Assembly: GCA_028281945.1 (NCBI GenBank)
Contig: JANQIW010000094.1
Coordinates: 1-49,799, forward strand
DNA: 49,799 bases
Source of the DNA: Prochloraceae cyanobacterium PL24a_bin.78
GTDB lineage: Bacteria; Cyanobacteriota; Cyanobacteriia; Cyanobacteriales; JANQIW01
Direction: 5' to 3'
A program made the translations under genes and the position numbers. The notes below the pieces were generated by a model. It searched no databases. It saw only the letters and a program-made list of their open reading frames with translations, and was not told the origin of the DNA. Of this stretch, positions 42,289 through 49,799 are shown piece after piece. Numbering within the stretch: position 1 is the first letter of the stretch; the number at the start of each line of letters is the position of its first letter.

Positions 42289-43953
42289 ATGACAGAAACA
42301 ACCAACAAGCAAATTATAGAAATTGACAGTTTTGACGAAATTCCACACTTTGAAAGCAAAGCAAAAGAAGCAGAATTTTGGACAACCCACTGCTTTAGTG
42401 AACGTTTATTAGCACAAATCCAGCGGCAAAGAGAAATTCTAACTCAAAATCAAATTGATTTTCCAACAAAAGAACAAATTCAAGCCGTTAGAGATTATAT
42501 AAAAGCAACATGGAAAACTCTGACAAGATCTTTAAATCACATAGTTGAAGCCGCCAAAGATCCTAAAATCGATCATGAAGAAGATAAACCATGGTTAGTA
42601 TACATTTCCCCTCAAGAAGATTTAGATAAAGTAAAGGAATCTATTAGAGAAGTTCTTACAGAAGAGAAATTTGCAGAAATCGAAATTCGCACATTACCAG
42701 CAGAAGTAGAGCTAATAGAAGAACATGGATTATTATATCTTCCCGATGATTACGTAGTTCCAGGAGGAAGATTTAATGAAATGTATGGATGGGATAGTTA
42801 TTTTATTCTTTTAGGCTTATTGCATGATGGGGAATTAGAATTAGCAAAAAGCTTAATGAATCAACATATTTACGAAATAGAACATTATGGAACAATTCTT
42901 AATGCCAATCGAACTTATTTATTAACTCGATCCCAACCGCCTTTTTTTACCCCAATGGTAACTAAATTATTCGAGTATACCCAAGATAAAGAATGGTTGC
43001 GCAGTATCTTACCCATTGCTCAGAGTTATTACTATTATTGGACTGTTCCTCCTCATCTTAATCAGGCGACAGGGCTTTCTCGTTACTATGATTTAGGGTT
43101 TGGGCCTGCACCAGAAGTGATTATTTCCGAACGAGATGAAGGTGGCAGAACTCATTACGATCGGATTAAAGAATATTATCGCCATAATGAAGTTGATGAT
43201 TACGATCTTAGTATTTATTATGACAGACCAAGCGATCGTCTTACCAATCTCTTTTATAAAGGAGATCGTTCCATGCGAGAATCAGGATTAGATCCCACCA
43301 ATCGTTTTGGACCTTTTAGTATTGATGTGATCCATTATGCCCCTGTATGTCTCAATTGTTTATTAATCAAAATGGAACAAGATTTTTCCTATATCAACAA
43401 GATCCTTGGACATAAATACGCTGAAGAATATTGGATTGATCGAGTCAATCATAGAAAAGAATTAATCGATCATTTTCTCTGGGATGAAGAACTAGGTTTA
43501 TATTTCGACTACAATTTTACCACTAGTAAGCGTCGTCATTACGAATATCTCAGTACATTTTATCCTCTTTGGGTAGGAATTGCTTCACCAGAACAAGCAA
43601 AAAGAGTCGTACAAAACTTAGACAAATTTGAAGTTGCAGGAGGATTAAGAACAAGTACCTGTTATACAGGTAACCAATGGGATGCTCCTTTTGGTTGGGC
43701 ACCGTTACATCAAATAGCAATCCAAGGAATGGAAAATTACGGTTATACAGAAGAAGCAGAAAGAATCAAGAAAAAATTTATCAATTTATTAGTTAAAGAT
43801 TTCGAGCGTTCTGGAACTTTATTAGAAAAATACGATGTAGAAAATTTATCAGGAGATATCTGTGAAGAGATTGACTATGGTTACTGTTCTAATGAAGTCG
43901 GTTTTGGTTGGACTAATGGAGTATTTTTAGAACTTTTAGCCAATGTAAGCTAA
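42289..43953 (+). CDS. treH: Trehalase (GH37) with a CopG-antitoxin-like N-terminal segment
   Basis: This GH37 trehalase hydrolyses trehalose to two glucose molecules. The first signature is VPGGRFNEMYGWDSYF (about 157-172), a second is NQWDAPFGWAPLHQ, and a late catalytic region is SGDICEEIDYGYCSNEVGFG. Residues 10-45 (EIDSFDEIPHFESKAKEAEF...) read like the CopG/BrnA-type antitoxin motif, an unusual extension. I chose the ATG at 42289 over a GTG at 42280 because both lack a strong ribosome-binding site and ATG is usual. No signal peptide is seen. The 231-bp gap after treY suggests separate control; synthesis and breakdown genes nevertheless lie side by side as in Nostoc species. Confidence 0.9.
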   Translation: MTETTNKQIIEIDSFDEIPHFESKAKEAEFWTTHCFSERLLAQIQRQREILTQNQIDFPTKEQIQAVRDYIKATWKTLTRSLNHIVEAAKDPKIDHEEDKPWLVYISPQEDLDKVKESIREVLTEEKFAEIEIRTLPAEVELIEEHGLLYLPDDYVVPGGRFNEMYGWDSYFILLGLLHDGELELAKSLMNQHIYEIEHYGTILNANRTYLLTRSQPPFFTPMVTKLFEYTQDKEWLRSILPIAQSYYYYWTVPPHLNQATGLSRYYDLGFGPAPEVIISERDEGGRTHYDRIKEYYRHNEVDDYDLSIYYDRPSDRLTNLFYKGDRSMRESGLDPTNRFGPFSIDVIHYAPVCLNCLLIKMEQDFSYINKILGHKYAEEYWIDRVNHRKELIDHFLWDEELGLYFDYNFTTSKRRHYEYLSTFYPLWVGIASPEQAKRVVQNLDKFEVAGGLRTSTCYTGNQWDAPFGWAPLHQIAIQGMENYGYTEEAERIKKKFINLLVKDFERSGTLLEKYDVENLSGDICEEIDYGYCSNEVGFGWTNGVFLELLANVS

Positions 43954-43980
43954 TTAAATAGAAATAAAATTGGTTAAATT

Positions 43981-44040
43981 TATAGCGATGGAGAGTTATC
44001 TATTAGAAATTATTTATTTTCCATTGCTATAATTACTTTT
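43981..44040 (+). terminator. Terminator of the trehalose gene cluster
   Basis: TATAGCGATGGA (43981-43992) pairs with TCCATTGCTATA (44020-44031) over 12 bp with one G-T pair, and a short T-rich tail follows. It is 28 bp after the treH stop. Confidence 0.65.
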
Positions 44041-44129
44041 CACTTACTAATCAATTTCCAAAAATTAATCATAGAGTCTAATATCAATTTTCCCCCATCC
44101 AAGTATGTCTATGCTAATAGATAAAATTA

Positions 44130-44375
44130 TATAATCCTCCCAATCTCCCATTCTCCCATTCTCCTTATACCAAGAAAATCTTTAATGATGATAGATTTAA
44201 ACCTATCCAAAACCTCCTGATTCCCAACCCAAAACCCATCTCCCAAGTCCATCCTTGTCCTCTCCTTGTCTCCTCTTCACCTTTGGCTTCTGCCTCTGCG
44301 TAAGCAGAAGTCTATCATACTTTTGGAAAAGTGATATTACTCTCCCCATCTCCCATTCCTCCCATACTCCATCTT
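44130..44375 (-). repeat. Dispersed repeat, copy B, with C-rich flanks
   Basis: Read on the minus strand, this copy has CACTTTTCCAAAAGTATGA, the hairpin CTTCTGCTTACGCAGAGGCAG, GACAAGG blocks, GGGTTTTGGGTTGGGAATCA and the end TTTAAATCTATCATCATTAA. It is the inverted relative of the block at 1195-1345. Runs of CTCCCATTCTCCC on either side belong to the same G-rich class as positions 1-180. It fills most of the gap between treH and the DUF4139 gene. Confidence 0.75.
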
Positions 44376-44386
44376 TATCAGTATTA

Positions 44387-45958
44387 TTAAAACCCTTTCA
44401 CTTCAGGAGCAGCATCAACCTTATAAACCAAAGTAGCTCTTAGTTGAGAATAAGGTTCAAGAGTAAAAACCCAATTACAAAAACCATTTTCATCTGCTTG
44501 TATTCCATAAGTAGTTTGGTCAGTCAAAACCTCAACATATACTTCCTCAATTTCCGATACAGGAATTCTCTCAGTAGTTTTAATTTCTCTTACTTCATTA
44601 CCAAGATTAGAAAGAAAAAGTTTCACAGTAGTTATCACACTATTCCACCTAGTCAAATTATTTTGTTTCCTTTGTTGTCCTTGAGTACGTTGTACTTGTA
44701 TAGCAGGATCCGGTCCCCATCCTAAAGCAAACCTTTCTCCTGGTGCCACAAATAAAATAGAAGTCATCCCTATAAATTCCGAAGAGCGAATTAAATCCAC
44801 AGGTCCCGCTAAAATAGGATGATAAGCCTTATTATCTTGCTCAGTCTTCAAAACCACCATCGGCGTAACTTCTGGCATCAAAACATATTCAATCTCAGCA
44901 GAAGTAGAAAAAGAAAAAAGAGTCACTCGATAAGGGCATCCATCAGAAGGGATAGTAGCTTTCTCATGACCTTGAAGATTACGAATTTCCCCACCGTCAT
45001 CAACTCCCGGTAATTCAATAGAACCATCTCCACTCAAACCTGTATTTTGAACTATTTCATCTCGAATTTGAACTACAATTTCACTAGATTTTTCCTTAAT
45101 ATATAAAACATCATCTTCCAGTAAAGGAGGTTCTGTACCTAAAGAGCCTCTTGCAGTAGAAAATACTAACTCAACATCATTCCAATCTTCCCCAGTATTT
45201 TGCCAAACACAAGCATCAGAACGGAACTCAACAGTAGGATTATCTTCCATTAAAAGACGGGCTTGATGGGCAGGCCGCCAAAGAGCATTAGGAACTAGAT
45301 ATTCAAATATCAATTCTTTTTCTCCTTCACTGGTAATAGTTAAATCTGCTTCAATATCAGCAGTATAAATCCAACCAGGATGAGCTAAAGTCTCTATCTT
45401 CTTAATCAATCCATTAATTGTTTCAGCTAAATTCTCTTGCTCATGATAATTCTTCAGGATTTCTCCTCGAAAAGTACGTAATTGTTGAAAAAGAGTCTCA
45501 AACTGCGATCGCCAACTCATAGGATCCAACTGCCCCCAAACAGCATCTTCTGGAATTTCCTCTAAAGCCTTCAGTAAAATCTTACTAAACTGACCAAAAG
45601 AATATTCATGATGGAGACGATTTTCCCTAAGGTATTCAAACTCTCGAATAAGTTCTTCATATTCAGTCAAAGCAGCTTGTAACTCTTCTGGTTGTTCCTC
45701 TTTAGCCAATAGCATTCTACGACGAGAGCGAACATCATTCACTTTATCCAAAGAATCATCTAATTCAGCCCGTAAAGACTTATCAGATAAAACCGGAGTA
45801 ACCTTGGACACTTTAATTCGCCATAAACCAGTAGTAAAATTAGCCTTGCCCCGACGTTGTACCATAGCTCGATCTTCTAATAAAGTCACTTTAACCACCG
45901 GAGCATGGATAGTTAATTCTTGAAGATTGACATTTGAGTTATCAATAGCTAAAACCAT
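44387..45958 (-). CDS. DUF4139 domain protein (MuiA-like)
   Basis: The 523-residue protein resembles the MuiA/DUF4139 family. A short N-terminal part (IHAPVVKVTLLEDRAMVQRRGKANF) is followed by a coiled-coil-rich middle (about 75-190) and a DUF4139-type beta-rich domain (about 200-520). The last part holds NALWRPAHQARLLMEDN, DWNDVELVFSTARGSLGTEPP, APGERFALGWGPDPAIQV and a closing LEPYSQLRATLVYKVD. There is no signal peptide, so it seems cytosolic. The family is poorly known; one member affects capsule (mucoid) phenotype. It lies 62 bp downstream of a longer paralogue and is probably in an operon with it. Confidence 0.82.
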   Translation of the reverse strand: MVLAIDNSNVNLQELTIHAPVVKVTLLEDRAMVQRRGKANFTTGLWRIKVSKVTPVLSDKSLRAELDDSLDKVNDVRSRRRMLLAKEEQPEELQAALTEYEELIREFEYLRENRLHHEYSFGQFSKILLKALEEIPEDAVWGQLDPMSWRSQFETLFQQLRTFRGEILKNYHEQENLAETINGLIKKIETLAHPGWIYTADIEADLTITSEGEKELIFEYLVPNALWRPAHQARLLMEDNPTVEFRSDACVWQNTGEDWNDVELVFSTARGSLGTEPPLLEDDVLYIKEKSSEIVVQIRDEIVQNTGLSGDGSIELPGVDDGGEIRNLQGHEKATIPSDGCPYRVTLFSFSTSAEIEYVLMPEVTPMVVLKTEQDNKAYHPILAGPVDLIRSSEFIGMTSILFVAPGERFALGWGPDPAIQVQRTQGQQRKQNNLTRWNSVITTVKLFLSNLGNEVREIKTTERIPVSEIEEVYVEVLTDQTTYGIQADENGFCNWVFTLEPYSQLRATLVYKVDAAPEVKGF

Positions 45959-46020
45959 AGATTTTTTTCGTATTTAATTAATTTATGTAGCAATTACTTA
46001 TAGATTAATATTTATTACTT

Positions 46021-48345
46021 CTAAATGGAAACACCTTCGCGACGATTACCACCAACTAACTCTTTATCAACAAAAGTTTTAATAGTGTAATCCAAAGATA
46101 AAACAGTTTCTCTTCCTGCTTGCACATCAAGTAACCAATGATATCCCCCTACAATAGCTTCTTTGCGCTCTTGTTGATGATACTTTTGCCAAAGTGGAAA
46201 AACAGAATTAATTTCTACATCAACTTTAGCATCAGGAGCGGGGATGGGAATTCTTTCGCGAACTTCAATAGAAATATCCCGAGTTAAACGATTAGCAATT
46301 TCAATTTTGACTTGATGATGAAACTCATTAAAAGCAACCAAACTGTCATTAGAACGGATTTCTTTATACTCAGTATTGCGAGCAACTTTAATTGCTTGTT
46401 CTACCCCTAATCCCAATTCCATTTGAGCTTGAGGAGGAGTAGTAGCAATCTGACTGGAAAGAATATATTCAGAATCCACATAAATATCCACAGGCCCTGC
46501 TAAAAGAGGAGCATTGATAGGATTAACTAATTGAGCAATACGAAAGACATTAGTATCTTCTCTAGGAACCACCACATAACGTAGATCCACTTCTGTATCT
46601 TTAGTAGTTAGAGGAATAGAATGAAATTGACCATCACTAGGAACATCTACTCTGGCATCGCTATTGTAAACATAATCAAATGAACCTGCACATTCTCGAA
46701 CATTAATACCTCCTGGAGGAAGTTCAAGTGATAAACAACTTTTAGCTCTTTCCATAGCACGACGCACTATTACCATAGGATTAAATTTAATAATCACTGA
46801 TTGATCCTCAAGCAACTCAACGTATCTTTCTTCTGGTTGTTGTAAATAGATTTTGCCTCGTTTTTCTTTTGATTCAGCAGGAGAAATTCGCATTAAATTA
46901 TAAGTTAATAAATCCTGAGATAAAGATATTGGTTTTTCAAAAGAAGCATAAGGAATGGACATAGAAGCAGCTGTTGGAGATGCAATCATTCTTGCTCCCA
47001 TCATATTCCCTTGTGTTAGCTTATTTCTTGAGGAATCTACTCTTGGAAATGATTGAGGTGATGGTGCTGGTATTGAAGAAAAATTTCCTTTGTCTATACT
47101 AGTACTCTTTTGATTGGGAAAAAATCCCCTTTCTCTGGCTTTTCTTGATTTTTTGGCTGACTTTTGAGCCAAATTCTCAGCAAATTCTTCGGCGATGGCT
47201 GATATTTCATCTATAGCGATATAATCTTGTTCTGCTACTTCTACAGGGTATTGTGAATTTTCCGAATCTTCTAGAAATTCTGGAACTATTTCTGAATCAA
47301 GAGAAGTATCATCTCCTTCAAAATCAATGGCTGGTAAACTTACCACTTCAGGAGGTTGAAGTTGAGGAATATCCTTTTCTGGTAACACCATCATTGCAGC
47401 TTCTTTTTGCTGATCAAAATCTTTAAATAAATTTTCTGTTTCTGTAGGTGGTAAACGCCATCCTGTCTTGGCAATGGTTTGTTGACTTCTTCCGATTTTG
47501 ATGGATGGTAATTCTGGTAATTCGCACCAACTATGGGGTAAGGCTGTGGATAATTCTAAAGTGACATTGGACCAATCTTCTCCACTACTCTGACAAATTA
47601 AGGCTCGTATGGCGATGGCTGCTCGATTTGTGATACTATCTAGATAACATACGTAATTTGGAGTCCATCTTGCTCCTTCTATAAAGTATTCTAAAACAAT
47701 TTTTTGTTGGATAAAATCTTCTTTTTTTCCTTCATAAGATAAACTTATTATGGTTTTTTTTCTTAATTCATGAGGCTTTGCTTCTTTAACTGTACTTGCA
47801 AGACGTTGTTTTTCTTGTAATTTTTGTAACTTGTTTTCTGCTTGTCTTAATTCTTCTTTAGTTTTTTGCTTCTCACTTAGACGAGTACGGATTTGTTCGT
47901 CTTTAAAGTTTGCTAATGCTAATCTAGTTGCGATGGGTGAAGGTGGAGGTGCTGTTCCTTCTTGAGGGATAGGACGATCGGGGATATCTAAGAAACGAAG
48001 TACTTGGATTTCGTTATTAATTAGTTCTAGAGTATCTTGTAGACTTTGAACTTGGATAATAGCTTGTTGTATTTCTTGTTCTAGGGGAGGTTCTTGGATT
48101 TCTTGTGGTATAGGTACGGCTAAACCTATGCGAATATCTGTGGCAATTGCCGCCATACTTTCTGATTTTGCTTCGATTTTGGCTTTTACGGTTTTATCAT
48201 CTAGAGCTAAAGGTAAATCGATTATTTCTACTTGATGGGGAATTTCTCCATCAACAAGAGTTAATTGTGCCACCCTGGTGATTGTTGCACCTGCGGCATA
48301 AACTTTTGCTTGATCAATTCTTGAATTTAGTTGAAGTAAAACCAT
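46021..48345 (-). CDS. DUF4140/DUF4139 domain protein (MuiA family), long form
   Basis: The 774-residue protein has the MuiA-family layout. An N-terminal DUF4140 domain (SRIDQAKVYAAGATITRVAQL, 8-28) leads into a coiled coil (about 140-185). The DUF4139 domain follows, starting at EYFIEGARWTPNYVCYLDS and including SSGEDWSNVTLELSTALP. A low-complexity, acidic and Ser-rich insert of about 160 residues (about 305-460) interrupts the DUF4139 domain. It ends with a core from ERYVELLEDQSV through LLAGPVDIYVDSEYI to the last strands. No signal peptide is visible. The downstream paralogue (62-bp gap) lacks most of the insert, which suggests duplication followed by divergence. Confidence 0.85.
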   Translation of the reverse strand: MVLLQLNSRIDQAKVYAAGATITRVAQLTLVDGEIPHQVEIIDLPLALDDKTVKAKIEAKSESMAAIATDIRIGLAVPIPQEIQEPPLEQEIQQAIIQVQSLQDTLELINNEIQVLRFLDIPDRPIPQEGTAPPPSPIATRLALANFKDEQIRTRLSEKQKTKEELRQAENKLQKLQEKQRLASTVKEAKPHELRKKTIISLSYEGKKEDFIQQKIVLEYFIEGARWTPNYVCYLDSITNRAAIAIRALICQSSGEDWSNVTLELSTALPHSWCELPELPSIKIGRSQQTIAKTGWRLPPTETENLFKDFDQQKEAAMMVLPEKDIPQLQPPEVVSLPAIDFEGDDTSLDSEIVPEFLEDSENSQYPVEVAEQDYIAIDEISAIAEEFAENLAQKSAKKSRKARERGFFPNQKSTSIDKGNFSSIPAPSPQSFPRVDSSRNKLTQGNMMGARMIASPTAASMSIPYASFEKPISLSQDLLTYNLMRISPAESKEKRGKIYLQQPEERYVELLEDQSVIIKFNPMVIVRRAMERAKSCLSLELPPGGINVRECAGSFDYVYNSDARVDVPSDGQFHSIPLTTKDTEVDLRYVVVPREDTNVFRIAQLVNPINAPLLAGPVDIYVDSEYILSSQIATTPPQAQMELGLGVEQAIKVARNTEYKEIRSNDSLVAFNEFHHQVKIEIANRLTRDISIEVRERIPIPAPDAKVDVEINSVFPLWQKYHQQERKEAIVGGYHWLLDVQAGRETVLSLDYTIKTFVDKELVGGNRREGVSI

Positions 48346-48742
48346 CTTATTTTTTTGTTAATTATAAATCTTTGTAGGTAATATATCTTACTACTTTGAC
48401 ACTCTCACCGTCAAGCTGACCCTGTGATGACAGGATTATATCATTTTATCCATTAGATAGACATACTTCTGCTTACCCAGAGGCTACGCCAAGGATAGGG
48501 AAGACAAGGGAAGACTTGCCAGGACAAGGGAGATAGGTTTTGGCTGTGGAAGTGAGCAAGTTTTGGATACCTTTAACTCTATTATCGTTTTAGAAAATAA
48601 AAGAATAGTTATTTTCAAGTACAATAGTGGTAGGAATTAAGGTTTCAACTCAATCCCATACCTCTAGTCAAACTAAATTTAATAACTGTCATGGAATATT
48701 TCAGACAAGTAGTATCTCTCAATGGAAAATATTTCTCAGAAT
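48346..48742. other. Intergenic stretch with transposon-end-like sequence and repeat copy C
   Basis: The 397-bp stretch holds a TTGAC...GTCAA inverted motif with a CCTGT-GATG-ACAGG hairpin (48396-48434) and the dispersed repeat block at 48465-48600. The remaining 140 bp before the carbonic anhydrase stop is AT-rich with no ORF I can support. Confidence 0.55.
48465..48600 (+). repeat. Dispersed repeat, copy C
   Basis: CTTCTGCTTACCCAGAGG, GGCTACGCCAAGG, GACAAGGGAAGAC, GACAAGGGAGATAGGTTTTGG and the end TTTAACTCTATTATCGTTTT match copies A and B in order. It lies downstream of the carbonic anhydrase gene. Confidence 0.7.
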
Positions 48743-49522
48743 TTAAGGAGATTCTAACAGAAATCTTCGATTAATAGATTGGATTGGTCTTGCATTCATT
48801 CCAACTACACTAGCAAACTTTTCTATTTGCGCATCAGATACTTGGATTGGCTCTTTATATACCACCCAATTAACTATTTCTGAACAAGGAGGAGTTGTTA
48901 AGGAACCGTTGTATCGGAAATAAGCCTTTTGTGTTGGGAGAAGAGAACTAGGATCGATTAATATTTCCGGACGAATTTGTTCTGGTCCTTCATTTTCAGG
49001 CAATGCTGACCAAATAGATTCTAAAGTATTATTACGGGAAGAGCCTCGTTCCATAAAAATACCAAGTACTGCTAATTCTCCATTCGCTCCTTGGTGGACT
49101 AAATGAACTTCCATTGGATAAGAATTGCTATTTAATTCATGTTCGCTAGGATGATGAAAATGAAATTGAAGTAATTCAAAAGTTTTTCCATTAAGAGTTA
49201 TGGTACTACCAGATTCATGATTTACCTGAATAGTATGACCATTATTAATAATCCTCAGTGGAGCACGTCTATAGTTAATACTGATTTCATCTAAACCACT
49301 TGCCGTCACACTTGATTTAAGATTAATAGGAGATTGTTGTTCACCAAATTGACAAGCTTTAAAGTTAGGGGAAAGTTGTCCCCAATTTTCGGCTCCATTG
49401 ACTCCGATATAACCCCAATTAAGTTTATCTCCTGCTGCTTTGACGATTGATGGTAAACTTCCGCCCAATGTTCCACCGGCAATACCCATCAATGAATATT
49501 TGATTAATTTTCGTCTATCCAT
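48743..49522 (-). CDS. Periplasmic alpha-carbonic anhydrase (EcaA-type) with Tat signal
   Basis: The 259-residue protein interconverts CO2 and bicarbonate outside the cytoplasm. It starts MDRRKLIKYSLMGIAGG, a twin-arginine signal, so I chose the ATG at 49522 over a TTG 30 bases upstream. The alpha-class fold shows QSPINL (about 63-68), the zinc ligands in QFHFHHPSEHELN (His121, His123) and EVHLVHQ (His140), the gatekeeper Glu127, Thr210 and LTTPPCSEIVNW. Cys57 and Cys213 match the usual disulfide. It resembles cyanobacterial EcaA. In carbon-concentrating cyanobacteria it may aid inorganic carbon supply. The neighbours are repeats and DUF4139 genes. Confidence 0.93.
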   Translation of the reverse strand: MDRRKLIKYSLMGIAGGTLGGSLPSIVKAAGDKLNWGYIGVNGAENWGQLSPNFKACQFGEQQSPINLKSSVTASGLDEISINYRRAPLRIINNGHTIQVNHESGSTITLNGKTFELLQFHFHHPSEHELNSNSYPMEVHLVHQGANGELAVLGIFMERGSSRNNTLESIWSALPENEGPEQIRPEILIDPSSLLPTQKAYFRYNGSLTTPPCSEIVNWVVYKEPIQVSDAQIEKFASVVGMNARPIQSINRRFLLESP

Positions 49523-49614
49523 TAATTTTTTTCTGTAATTTTCTGTAATCAATTATTGAGCTAAAAGCTAATTTCAAATATACATCAATGAGAAAGATGA
49601 TAGGCGTAATATCA

Positions 49615-49799
49615 TTTTTCTTTAATAGTGATAAAGATGAAGAATGGGGAGATTGGGAGGAATGGGGGGAATGGGAGGAATGGAAGATTGGGAGATTGGG
49701 AGATTGGGAGAATAAATTTTAGTTAATTATCCTAGATTGAAGATTTTTAAACTCTATCATGCTTAAAGACTCTCTTGATAAAAGACTCTCTTGATATAA
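49615..49799 (+). repeat. Dispersed repeat, copy E (cut by window end)
   Basis: It begins TTTCTTTAATAGTGATAAAGA, continues with GGGAGATTGGGAGGAATGGGG arrays and ends with GATTGAAGATTTTTAAACTC and AAAGACTCTCTTGATA. Both flanks match the block at 15100-15700. The G-rich core here is short (about 70 bp against about 480 bp), so the core length varies greatly between copies. Confidence 0.85.

Overview
This AT-rich window comes from a unicellular-type cyanobacterium, probably of the Geminocystis/Cyanobacterium group (the genus is an inference). The evidence is a cytochrome c6 gene (petJ), a PixD-type BLUF photoreceptor, a group 2 sigma factor, a periplasmic alpha-carbonic anhydrase, several families typical of cyanobacteria and plastids (DUF760, DUF2854, DUF4330, DM13), and at least three HIP1 octamers (GCGATCGC near 295, 17889 and 45505). 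No rRNA, tRNA, CRISPR array, prophage or intact transposase was seen.

Layout. 1-2.3 kb: two minus-strand sugar ABC permeases of the GgtC/GgtD type, flanked and separated by G-rich dispersed repeats. 2.3-4.8 kb: an ABC-class ATPase and a histidine phosphatase. 5.1-8.0 kb: sigma factor, DUF760 protein, BLUF photoreceptor and a MutT-type Nudix enzyme. 8.2-12.9 kb: a two-gene RND efflux system. 13.1-14.9 kb: a fused aminotransferase-methyltransferase. 15.1-15.7 kb: a composite minisatellite. 16.0-22.1 kb: a small one-helix protein, petJ, an orphan ABC ATPase, a GHL10 glycosidase-like protein and small membrane proteins. 22.1-27.9 kb: speA, a DUF4330 protein, a four-helix-bundle protein, a membrane protein, a degenerate alpha/beta hydrolase and a TPR-like protein.

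28.0-35.8 kb holds the most unusual content, all on the plus strand. A near-consensus promoter with a palindrome in its spacer lies about 340 nt upstream of four genes: GNAT acetyltransferase, cysteine-dioxygenase-like cupin, EamA exporter and ATP-grasp ligase. Together these look like a compact pathway that makes and exports a modified amino acid or peptide. They are followed by a membrane redox cluster: a small membrane protein, an anchored protein, a ferric-reductase-like/Rieske fusion, an anchored Cys-rich protein and a secreted DM13 protein.

37.4-44.0 kb is a trehalose locus: treZ and treY make trehalose from maltodextrin and treH hydrolyses it. The GgtC/D-type permeases at the start of the window could belong to the same physiology, because the Synechocystis Ggt transporter is known to take up glucosylglycerol, sucrose and trehalose. 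44.4-48.3 kb: two adjacent paralogous DUF4139/MuiA-like proteins. 48.7-49.5 kb: a Tat-exported alpha-carbonic anhydrase. The window ends in another copy of the G-rich dispersed repeat.
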